A stretch of DNA of 64,000 nucleotides from Antedon mediterranea (taxonomy: Eukaryota; Echinodermata; Crinoidea; Comatulida; Antedonidae): contig NC_092670.1 in NCBI RefSeq assembly GCF_964355755.1, positions 21,949,201 through 22,013,200 of the forward strand, given 5' to 3'. Below are positions 1 to 9,330 of this stretch, one piece after another (position 1 is the first letter of the stretch; every line of letters begins with the position of its first letter). The position numbers and the translations under genes are program-made. The notes under the pieces are model-generated. The model was not told where the DNA came from and made no database searches. It saw only the letters and a program-made list of their open reading frames with translations.

Positions 1-224
1 TTCCTCCATCTGGACACTATTGAGTAAAAAGTGCGATTTTTAAAGTACTACTCCTCCCTTATTCGTTATAGTATTGAGCTGGGATTTGGCATGAACATAC
101 TACAGGGACATGTCCTCAAAGCTATAGAGCCGGATTTTTAATTTTTTGTTAATTAATTTGTTTAATTAAGAAGCCACAATGTGTGACAAACACCACAGCG
201 TTATGTAGTTATATGGTTATATGC
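1..224. other. non-coding, no feature seen
   Basis: AT-rich sequence with no supported gene. If the minus-strand RPC5-like exon at 1995-2024 is real, this is part of its first intron or of intergenic sequence to its left. Confidence 0.5.
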
Positions 225-297
225 GGATTCTTGGCGTAGTGGTTATCACGTTTGCTTAACACGCAGAAGGTACCTGGTTCGAGCCCGGACGAAACCT
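225..297 (+). tRNA. degenerate tRNA-Val(AAC)-like sequence
   Basis: A tRNA-Val-like cloverleaf can be drawn. The D-arm region reads GGCGTAGTGGTTATCAC, the anticodon loop is TTAACAC (anticodon AAC) on a TTTGC/GCAGA stem, and the T loop is TTCGAGC. The acceptor stem (225-231 with 290-296) has two mismatches and the T stem is imperfect. It is followed by a T run, as expected of a Pol III unit. It shares its anticodon arm and 3' end with the better copy at 510-581, so it is probably a decayed copy or a tRNA-derived retroelement head. Confidence 0.5.
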
Positions 298-509
298 TTT
301 TTTTTTTAATTTATGGTGAAAAGTACTGTATACGCAATATGATAATTATACAGAGTATATCTTATTTTTATTATTTTTTAAAATACTTATTTTGTGTAAT
401 CGGTAATTATCACTTTTACACATGTTTATTTTGCTTCGTGCTTATTACCATTTATTTGTAATTTAAATGGATTAAAAAACTTTCTGTAACCCACATTTTT
501 AATGTAAGA
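298..509. other. spacer between the two tRNA-Val copies
   Basis: AT-rich spacer beginning with a run of T after the first copy. The open frame covering 252-461 starts inside the tRNA-like sequence and is not a gene. Confidence 0.5.
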
Positions 510-581
510 GGTTTCGTAGTGTAGCGGTTGTCAAGTCTGCTTAACACGCAGAAGGTCCCGGTTCGAGCCCTGGCGAAACCT
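510..581 (+). tRNA. tRNA-Val (AAC)
   Basis: The acceptor stem is perfect over seven pairs (GGTTTCG at 510-516 with CGAAACC at 574-580), with the discriminator base T at 581. The anticodon stem TCTGC/GCAGA closes loop TTAACAC, giving anticodon AAC (valine, GTT codons). The B-box-type T loop is GGTTCGAGCCC. The T stem has one C-T mismatch and the D stem one weak pair, so it may be functional or slightly decayed. No intron is needed. It would be transcribed by RNA polymerase III from its internal A and B boxes. Confidence 0.7.
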
Positions 582-727
582 ATTTTCTTTACTTTCTAAC
601 TGTATACGTCTGTATACAGCTTCTTTCGCTGTACCCCGAGTATTGCACATTCGTGCTTGTTATAATCAGTAAAAACAGTCATGTTTACCACCACAACTAA
701 TTGTTATATAGTTCTGACACAGGTGAA

Positions 728-796
728 TTGTTCTGTAGCTTGGTAGATAATGCACTTGCTTTTAATACCACAGGTACTTGGTTCAAGCCCTGATTA
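728..796 (+). tRNA. degenerate tRNA-Lys(TTT)-like sequence
   Basis: It contains TAGCTTGGTAGATAATGCA (D-arm-like), a CTTTTAA anticodon loop (TTT) and GGTTCAAGCCC (B box). The acceptor and T stems do not pair well, so it is more likely a tRNA pseudogene or SINE head than a working lysine tRNA. Confidence 0.45.
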
Positions 797-1994
797 ATAC
801 TAGGATTTTTTTCATGCCAATAAAATGTGATTATACTGTACTATTCACTATCACTATAATATCTCTATGATTACTGTAAAGGCAACCAAGTCTCCATCTC
901 ATTTAGATTCATGTTATAATTATAATGTACTCTCTATACTGTTAATCAGTATTTCTAGTGAAATAAATGAGTATTTTTTTTCCAGAAAATAATCAGTGTT
1001 ATATTAACCTATATTCACTTCTGTTCTTTTTATCTCATAAACCATAAATAAGCAGACATTCAACTTTTAACTAAACTATAGTTTACCTTTGACCTCGTAC
1101 ACTGCAAAGAATCTTAGAATTTAACAGGACAGTATTATAAAATTAATATTTATATTCTAAGAATATTAATATACATATGATAAAACTAACCAGAGTAATT
1201 AAATTTTAATATACCATAAAAAATACGATCTATTAATAATGATGGTGTGTTCTGCTTTCATGTTTTCTCTTTTGTTATTTTTTTTTTGGATTAACAAAAT
1301 CAATTTAAAAAGCTACAGTACTATGCTTATCCTAGTACTAGAAATTAAATATCAGTAAAAACGTTTTAAAGATCACATTTTCAATTCATATACTGTACTG
1401 TTACCACTTGGTCCTAGCTCTTTGCATTAATTAGCAAACAGCTTGTATTTGATGCGATAATCATCTTTTAATTTAGTAGATAGTACATAAAATAGAATGT
1501 GTTGAAAAAACTATTAGCATAAGAAGGCCCTAATGAATGAGGCTCTAATTTAGCCTATTCTAGGCCTAGCCTATACTACTACATACAGTTCAACAAAATA
1601 ATTTTTTGCATATCAATTTTATTATTATCATATATTATTATGAGCACCATATTTTCTTTTAATTTCTGGATTTATACACATATTTCATCGTTTTAGTTGA
1701 TAAATTACAGTTTTCTGTTCAAAATATAGATCTATATTTTCTCTAGGCCCATTAAAAAAACTAGGGCAATACACCGGTAGAAAATTACAGGGACACGACC
1801 GCATGCGTTCATCAACGAACTCATTATAAAGTCGATTCACATGGGCCTAGCACAAAAGACGTTTTAAATGCACAAAGGTGAATAAAATAACGGGATGCTG
1901 CAATTCAAAATAGATGAAATATTAAGTACACATATACTAGCAAAAATATATATATATAAAAAGCATAGAAGTGGGTAGCGTGGTAATTGTGTAC
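797..1994. other. AT-rich non-coding, likely intron of the minus-strand gene
   Basis: I see no further exon of an RPC5-like protein here. The stretch holds AT-rich sequence and one TAGGCCTA-type word near 1560-1567. Confidence 0.4.
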
Positions 1995-2024
1995 CTCTTC
2001 GACAACGGGATCGTCTTCGTCCAT
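1995..2024 (-). CDS. probable first coding exon of RNA polymerase III subunit RPC5 (POLR3E), partial
   Basis: On the minus strand an ATG at 2024-2022 opens a 10-codon segment reading MDEDDPVVEE, followed directly by a possible splice donor (GAG|GTACAC, GT at 1994-1993). From family knowledge, RPC5 proteins begin with a short acidic stretch followed by a D-D-P-V/I-x-x-E motif leading into the conserved N-terminal region; this is the basis of the call. RPC5 is a nuclear Pol III subunit that pairs with RPC4 in the TFIIF-like subcomplex for initiation, termination and reinitiation. No second exon is visible down to position 1, so the match rests on ten residues and the donor is only moderate. The gene would be divergent from the plus-strand gene at 2327, about 300 bases away. 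The alternative is a chance acidic ORF start. Confidence 0.45.
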
Positions 2025-2326
2025 GACTAATTTTGAGGAAAGCCTGTTGTGAAATATTTGTTGTGTGAGGGCACCCTCATGGAATTTCTGTTAAAAATAA
2101 GTCACTGGCGAACTTAGTGTTGTAGGCATGGCTTACAAAAGAAAGTGCAACGCCAAGTACTTCCGGGGGTTAAACAGCATTGTTTACATTACGTTAAAAA
2201 GGCGAGCACGAAGCGATAAATGAGCGCTGAGCGACCAAAATCAACATTTTAGCTGGGCGTTTTGAAACACTTGGTTGTTTTCCAGCAGACTTTTAAATGC
2301 CGAGTGCAGTATAGGACTTTGTAATC
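2025..2326. promoter_or_regulatory. putative bidirectional promoter / 5' UTR region
   Basis: This is a short, relatively GC-richer interval between the minus-strand ATG (2024) and the plus-strand ATG (2327). It contains CGAGCACGAAGCG (about 2203-2215) and a strong acceptor-like polypyrimidine tract ending TTTTCCAG at 2285, so the plus-strand 5' UTR may be spliced with its last 5' exon starting at 2286. No clear TATA box is seen. The promoter call is inferred from head-to-head geometry. Confidence 0.4.
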
Positions 2327-3685
2327 ATGTTGCTGTCAGTTGAAATAGTTTTTGGAGAACAAAAACTAAGAGAATTCGCACTGCATGAAGCTAATCCTGT
2401 TTGCACTGTATACGAGCTTTTTAAATCCATTGTCACCGGGCAAAATACGTCGGCTGAAACCTTTGTCTTACCGCCTGAGTTACGGCATTTACCTGTCGTC
2501 GCCGCCGTCGGAAATTCAATGGAAGTTTCCGCTTTTCAGAATCTGCCGTTACATAGTTTAATCGGTGATGTATGTGAATTTGGCAAATATTTTCGTTTTT
2601 CAGTGAAAGCGATTTCCCAGTCGCCGCAACCGTCTACTGTTGACATTTTTGATTGCATAATAAACGACTGTCATAATATGAAAGACGTCCGACGGGCGGC
2701 GGAAAGGAGTCCAGCATTCCGGGAAGCGATCCAACATGTTTTGAACGATGCAGGTAGGAGGGAAAAAAGACATGAAAGAGAACATCCATCAGTTCGACTA
2801 CTATCAAGTGCTTGCAGTACACCGAGACTGCAGTACGAAGTTGTCGAACCGACAATGCCGTGTCCTATTCCAATGCAGCAAGAAGATCCGAAAACGCCGC
2901 CAACTGCACCTCAATCTACCGGTACAACCGATATTGAAATTGAAAAATTTGAACGAGATAGAGAGCGGGACCGAGATGTACCGGTGGTGACAACCGGTAA
3001 CGGTTCTGAGGACAGTGTACAGAGTACCAATGGTGCAATAAATTTGGTGACCATGAACCATTATATCGAAGCATACCACAATGCCAATTCACCCCCAAAT
3101 ATGCCAAAGATCGCTGTGCACGGGATGCCATTTAACCCATCCGCACAAACCTGTAAAACTGTACAACGTGTTATAAAATGCGTCGAATGTGGTAAACCTC
3201 GCTGTCTTTATGCGCAAAAAAAAGTAACAGATGAGCAAAAAGTTCAATTGGAAGAAGCATTGGATGGATTGCAATACACATGCGGGTCGAGCCTCCAGGA
3301 CTTTGCCGATGTCGATGACGAAAACCACATCTTTAGTCGCGTGTATGTGCGGAAAAACTTAATGTGCGAGGATCCCGTTGAGGTCCCGTACTACGTTAGT
3401 GGACTTTTCCCAGAAGTTTGCCTTCATTGCGTTGCTACGGAAGATCTCGTTCACGACGAAGGTGAGACAGAACTACATCCTGTTTGCAGGAAGTGCTACA
3501 CAGATCCAAACAAAAAAAAAGTTCCTGTTATGCGGTGGAAGCGTCGCCGATCCGGCCATGAAGAACCATATTTTTCCATGATGATGCCCGGACTAAACCC
3601 TGGTTTGGCACTCGGATTTCGACCACCTCAAGAATTTTTGACAGAGTTCAAGCAGATTCCGATTGCAATTTCACAGATGCACTAA
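2327..3685 (+). CDS. uncharacterised cysteine-rich (CxxC) protein, 452 aa
   Basis: This is the longest open frame in the window and clearly richer in G+C than its flanks. An in-frame TAG at 2312-2314 supports the ATG at 2327. I do not recognise a named family. Residues 1-100 are a folded-looking region; 101-150 are mostly charged or helical; 150-265 are low in complexity, with the run EKFERDRERDRD near 206-217. The C-terminal part carries putative zinc-binding cysteines: CVEC at 285-288, C293, C319, C347, CLHC at 365-368 and CRKC at 387-390. A basic patch KRRR (405-408) could act as a nuclear signal. The cysteine spacing suggests two or more zinc-binding knuckles, with a DNA-, RNA- or protein-binding role as pure inference. 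It has no intron in its coding part, so a domesticated transposon protein or retrocopy is possible, though the divergent promoter arrangement favours a host gene. A possible polyadenylation signal (AATAAA) lies near 4537-4542. Confidence 0.85.
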   Translation: MLLSVEIVFGEQKLREFALHEANPVCTVYELFKSIVTGQNTSAETFVLPPELRHLPVVAAVGNSMEVSAFQNLPLHSLIGDVCEFGKYFRFSVKAISQSPQPSTVDIFDCIINDCHNMKDVRRAAERSPAFREAIQHVLNDAGRREKRHEREHPSVRLLSSACSTPRLQYEVVEPTMPCPIPMQQEDPKTPPTAPQSTGTTDIEIEKFERDRERDRDVPVVTTGNGSEDSVQSTNGAINLVTMNHYIEAYHNANSPPNMPKIAVHGMPFNPSAQTCKTVQRVIKCVECGKPRCLYAQKKVTDEQKVQLEEALDGLQYTCGSSLQDFADVDDENHIFSRVYVRKNLMCEDPVEVPYYVSGLFPEVCLHCVATEDLVHDEGETELHPVCRKCYTDPNKKKVPVMRWKRRRSGHEEPYFSMMMPGLNPGLALGFRPPQEFLTEFKQIPIAISQMH

Positions 3686-3794
3686 TTCATAGGTGGGTGT
3701 GTCTATATGGTATCAAACATTAGTTTCACACTTTTTTTTATATTTCTCCATTAATGAAACTTTTTATAAACCATACTGATTTAGGATTTGATTT

Positions 3795-4003
3795 GACTCT
3801 TGCCCAGCATGCAGTGGCTAGTAAACTCTGCTCCAGGTTAGCTGATTAATATTACTTTGTACCAAATGGGCTAGTGAAATTCAGCCATGGCAACTTCCAC
3901 CAAAACTATTTAATGAGTTTACATTAAATATGGCATGTGGGCTAGTAAAATCTACCACTAGCCCAGGGCCAAGTGAGAAAAATCAAAAGCCCTGGTACTT
4001 TAA
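3795..4003. repeat. dispersed repeat remnant with recurring GGCTAGT words
   Basis: The phrase GGCTAGTRAA recurs three times within about 140 bases (near 3817, 3868 and 3939), ending in CCACTAGCCCAGGGCC. The outer ends are weakly inverted: TTTGATTTGACTCTTGCCC on the left against GGGCCAAGTGAGAAAAATCA on the right. This looks like a decayed small DNA transposon. No target duplication was found. Confidence 0.4.
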
Positions 4004-6679
4004 AGTTAATGGAGAAATAATGAATTGTGGTGTTTGTTTGCAGTTGAATCAAAATGTACTTTTAACTCTGAACTGTTAAAAACTAATTAACATTGTTTTA
4101 TCGTGAATTACTAACAATTATACGATAATTGAATAATGATAATTGTTGTTACCTTACATAACTTAGCATTATAATTGATGTATTAGTCAATTGTGCCCCA
4201 AAATGAAGGTACCCTTATAATTTAAGATATATCGCATAACAATCTATAGTATTTAAATCTACGCAACTCATAATCAGTATTTTTGATTCAGCTGTTTTTT
4301 TGTTTTTTTTTATATTTTACTTTTAGTATATTAGAAATAGTTTATATACATACACCATAGAACAAAGAGCATAAACTAGTATGTCCCCTTAAAAGTGTGA
4401 AACTACACAGTGTGCTAAATTTATAGTATGGATACTTGACTAGTTTTTCATACACTAATTCTCTACCCTCTACTCTACTTCATTTTCACCACATTTTTTT
4501 TGTATTTAAAAAAAATTTAAAATTCTTTCAATTTAAATAAACAGTAAAATACAATCATTACTGTATCTACACACTAATATCATCTTCTTCAGTATACAGA
4601 TTTTTTCATATAAACCCCAAAAAAAATGTATTTTCAACACAATTGGGTGTTTTGTTCCACAATAATTATCAGTTTTCCACACACTTTCTATACACTAATT
4701 TGTCTTTAATATATGACAATATTATATTTCTTTACATTTTATTTTAAATAATTGAAAGTTAAAGTTTTGATTGCGTGTTAGACATTGAACCCAAAGATAA
4801 AAGACATATCTGTTAAAAAGATAATAATATAAATAGGCCAAGGGAAGATGACAAACTACAGGTGTGCTATTTAAAATTGATAATTATAATAAAAAATACA
4901 TTATAATTATTATTTTATAGATTTTAAAAAAATACAATATACAGGATTATGAATGTGTTTTATATACAGTAGTTTAAAAAATAAAAAATATGTTTTAAAA
5001 AAAGGGTTTAATACATGATTTTTTTAAATAACAATATTGTAATTGTTCTACTTGATTACAATATGTTTAGATAGATGAGTGCAATAGATAAAAACTAAGG
5101 GTCAATTTTGTTTATTTTAAGTCATTGTATTATCTTATTTTTCCTTACTAGTTATTGCTTTATAATATTGCTTTTAATCAAACAATGTGAAAAACAGAAA
5201 TTCAATGCCTCTTTGAAATGTTATTATCATTTCTTTCGGTAAATCTGTACTGTGTATATAAAATTTCACTTGAAAGCAATCATTTTTCTTGACCTATCAA
5301 ATTTAATGAATTGCTTGTATTTTATAAATTCGTTTCTCAATCAGAATGTGGAACAATTTGGCTATTCACTAAAAATATTACCATTGATTGGCGAGTATGT
5401 TTCTAGGTTATTAGATTAAACCAAGTAATTGGATCCCATACATTAGATTAATATCCAAAAAATTACTGCTTTTACTAACATTTATTTGTCTGGCTGGTAC
5501 AGTTAATGCTCAACATTTTATTTTTAGCAGGGTATATTTAAAATGTTATTCGCTTAGCAGTTTTATCTGGTAATATTCCTTCATAATTTAATAGCGTAGA
5601 CGGTGGAATACACAATGTCTTCAGAAACCTGATAACCACACAAAATTCCAATTACTCCCGTCTCTATAGGCAAATGTGAAAAAATCAATTATATGTACAT
5701 TAGTCTATTTGAAAGCATAGTTAATTCTATACCTAGTGTTTCCAATATTACATCATACATTTGTAATGATTTTTTAGATTTTTTTTTTTGTTGCCACTAA
5801 TTAACAGATAAGTGTATTTGACATAGACAGGTTTGTCTCTGGTCCTTCATCCAATTATTGACTACCATCCCATAATAATGTGGACTTCTTTTAGCTTCAT
5901 TAATTATTGATTACAGAGATCTAATTTATGCTGTAAGAAGCGAACACTGTGACTTCACCCGTTTTCTAATCCTTTTGTGGAACCGAAAGACGTAATTTAT
6001 TTTAATAATTCCAGATTGTGATTTAATGAAAGTATATCTACGACTGAGATAGTATTAGTTGGTATTTTAGCCACACATTTTTATCTTTGTAAATGTTTCT
6101 TCCACCAACAAACCAAATTACTATTGTCGAGTGTCATTCGTCTTTTTTTTTACATCATGCTTAGTTTTCCAGCGGGTAGTATTTTAAAGTTGAGACAAAT
6201 TTATTTGATTATTGACAAGAAAAAAAATGAATAACACGGTTGTACTCACAATTATTGAACTATGCTGAAGCCAGCTGCCAAAGTGTTGTTTAATAATTTT
6301 AGAGTTTCAAGTTGCAAACATTGCTATAATGAAAATATTTTCAGGCAAAAAAAGATTTGATATATTATTGCATACAAACAGTGTAACAAACAATACCTGC
6401 AATAAGTGTTCTAATTAAAAACATTTTCAGAAAAGAAATATTATCTATGTACAAACAGGTGAATCATTATGTGTAGCCTAAGTGGAATTAATATCTATTT
6501 TAAATGTAATATTATTATTACTTTAATTAATTTAGGTATTGGAGACTATCTTCTATTAATAATGTCCTATAACATAGCTTTTTAAAGATTTCTATAGACA
6601 TGACTACAGCCTAGGAAAAATAAACATTAGCCAGGCTTACAGTAGGTACCAGCACTGGTCATGAAAACAATTCTGAATA
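4004..6679. other. AT-rich non-coding, nothing identified
   Basis: Homopolymer-rich AT sequence holding the presumed 3' UTR and poly(A) signal of the upstream gene at its left end. No ORF with protein-like composition was found. Confidence 0.5.
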
Positions 6680-6752
6680 CAGATTTGATTTGAACCAAAG
6701 ACCTTGGAATTTGTAAGCAAGCTGTTAACCTGTGCCAAGCTATCATGCCACT
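6680..6752 (-). repeat. tRNA-like SINE fragment
   Basis: Read on the minus strand from 6752 it has GTGGCATGATAGCTTGG, then GCTTGCTTAC and GGTTCAAATC (B box; plus-strand 6687-6696). The copy at 57458-57520 shares GTGGCAT, AGCTTGG, GCTTGCTTAC and GGTTCAAATC in the same order, so both are members of one tRNA-derived family. Confidence 0.55.
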
Positions 6753-7981
6753 TTAATATAAACATCCATTAATCACCACAAGTCTTGTTTATTTATTATT
6801 ACTATTATGACTACCACCAATTCCTTCACACTTCTAATTTTTCTTGGCAGATTATTTTCAAATTATTATGAACTTTTTGATTAATTATTAGTAAGAGTAT
6901 TTTATTTGGGTGGTCTTCGATTAGTTAGTTCTAATATAGGAATTTCTCATGGGAGACCATCATAATATAGATAACTCTACTCGCTGTATTTCCATATTAA
7001 GTACGCGCATGAAGAAATTTTATCATTTCGTAGACGGTATTAAGCATGATTTGAAAAAAATGTCAATGTAACACGTTAATCATTTATTATTGCTTCAATT
7101 TACAACATTTTATCCGATGTCAGCGCGGTAAAAGTTTTTTTAAAAAACAGAACATACAACTGCTTCAAATCAAAACTGATGGTTGTATTTGTTAAAAATT
7201 TAAATAAATGACAGTTTGGATATTTTTTTTTGCAACAAAAAACAGTATGTACACAAATTATTTTTAAATAAAATTGTAATTCCTCGATCAAAGAATTTCA
7301 TTTGTAAACTTCCAAAATTTAAAGTAATTTAGATTTTATGTTTAAGTTGGACAATAATAGAATTAATATAAGCTTTAACATTGCTAAGACTCTTCCAGAT
7401 ATATATACATACTGTGTATATATCTTTTTTCATCTTCCTTCGTTATTCATAATATCGATGTATTCAAAAATAAAAAAAAATTCTAATCTATAGGTCTTCT
7501 ATCAATGAGATTTTATGCTTTAATATGATTTAAGTATTAGAAACATTTAATGTTCTTTAGTGCGTACTTTAATCTTAATAAGATTGGCTGTAGACTCTAT
7601 GTAATGACGTTATTAAATTTTCAATATTTTCCACCAGAATTTTACTAAATAAATATTAAATTAAGAAGAATGGATTGAATCATTTAATATTTGCCGATGA
7701 TATATTGTGACATTATTATTTAATTTAGCCAATCTTATTTTTATAGAACTTGACAATGACGTACAACTTTTCCAATATAATTCTATATTTAGAAATGTAA
7801 TTTTTAATATAGATTTCTACCAAATCAATATTATTGGAAATTCAGATAATGAATAATTCTGAAATGTTTACCACTTCTTTCTATTCTTAAAATACACAGA
7901 GATTTTTAATTTGTAATCAACTTTAGTTTCAACTTTTTTCTGCACCATTTACTGCATTGCCGCATATAATCCCACCCTCTA
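6753..7981. other. AT-rich non-coding, nothing identified
   Basis: No supported gene. The small minus-strand frame at 7100-7291 has low-complexity, AT-driven composition. Confidence 0.5.
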
Positions 7982-8328
7982 TTCTATGTTTTATTCAGAC
8001 ACTATTTTTGATTCAATTACTGTAGTACCAACGTGAACTTTGAACTGCTTTTAGTCCATCAGCGGCCTGACTGTCAATGAACATACAACTTAATGGCCTT
8101 TATTCATAAGATAAGTTCAATTTAGACACCATGTTTGATTCAAGTATAGTCCCATGGTGAAATGTTGGCTGTTTTGACCAGCAACAACCTGGCGATCAGT
8201 AAAAAGCTATAGTATATAGCCTAAATTCATAGGATAGGTTCCACACCATGTTTGATTTAAAGGATAGTTGCAAAGTGAACTTTGGACTGACAGAGGCCTG
8301 ATGGTCAGTGAACAACTTTATGTCCCAA
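7982..8328 (+). repeat. tandem repeat, three diverged copies of ~104-123 bp
   Basis: The copies span about 7982-8101, 8102-8224 and 8225-8328. Shared blocks in order are ATTCATARGATARGTT, ACACCATGTTTGATT, GTGAACTTTG, GGCCTGA and GTCARTGAAC. The copies are clearly diverged, so this is an old local amplification. No ORF runs through it. Confidence 0.7.
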
Positions 8329-9229
8329 ATTCATAGGATTATTGTGGATCAATAAAATAATCTATAATGAGTATGTTTATTATCTGTATTCGGGAAAAAA
8401 AATTATTTGACAAAATGTTTATCTTAAATTATGACACAGCTGAATATTTTGCCTATAATTGTATTTCTCATTATTTTGCTAATTTTGAGTGAGGCTTAAG
8501 GGAACCGTATAAGTTTAATTTATAAAAATTAACTCTGGATCATAAATTTTACAGCTATACAATAATAATGATAAACCTCATTTATGTACATATTCACAAA
8601 CTTTTATTATCAAATTATAACTAGTAGGTTTATCTACCTTAACAAGAAAAATAATTTATTTTCTAATAAATAGGTTTTAATTTTTTTTACTATTATTTTT
8701 TTATTATTAATGCATATATAATCAATAAAATTACTCTAATTTCTTTTTATTAAAAAATTGCACATAGATCAATTCATTTTTATTACACTTTGGGTTTTTG
8801 AAAATTCTCTTTCTTAAAATGTTATTTATGTATTGCTTTGTATTTCAATAACAGCCAAAATGTAGCTAAAATTAGGTAATAATTTTGAAATAAGAAAACC
8901 ATATTAAATACTAATTTATTTAAAAACATCTCTATATTAAACTTATGAAGATCCTGCAACACTTTATAAAATATCAGTTTGTATATTAAATATACAGTAG
9001 TAACCCTAGGTTTTATATTCCTATGTTCTTATTATGTTATGTTTGAACATATCAGTACACTTTGTTTTCACAATCAAATACTAAAACACTTACTGGGAAA
9101 ATGGTTAATACCTCAATATATTGATAATCTATTTTTGATTGCACATATAGGAATAACAAAAGGATGTTAGAGCCAGGTACAGTAGAGTTTGAAGAATACA
9201 ATATTTCTATTGTATAGCTTATGACTGCT
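8329..9229. other. AT-rich non-coding, nothing identified
   Basis: No supported gene or repeat. The small frame at 8979-9170 is not protein-like. Confidence 0.5.
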
Positions 9230-9231
9230 TT

Positions 9232-9330
9232 TTAGTCGCGTGGACACGACTCTATAGTTCACTATGTCGGTCGGTCTGTCGGTCCGGTATCACTATGCGT
9301 TTTAGCACGCGACTTATGGCTGTTGGCCTT
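9232..9330. repeat. GC-richer inverted-repeat block with (GTCG)n-like core
   Basis: AGTCGCGTG at 9234-9242 is exactly inverted as CACGCGACT at 9306-9314. Between them lies GTCGGTCGGTCTGTCGGTCC. Its composition is quite unlike the flanks, which suggests an inserted repeat of unknown family. Confidence 0.5.

Noticed and set aside
252-461. 69-residue plus-strand ORF
   Set aside because: It starts inside a tRNA-like sequence and continues through AT-rich spacer.
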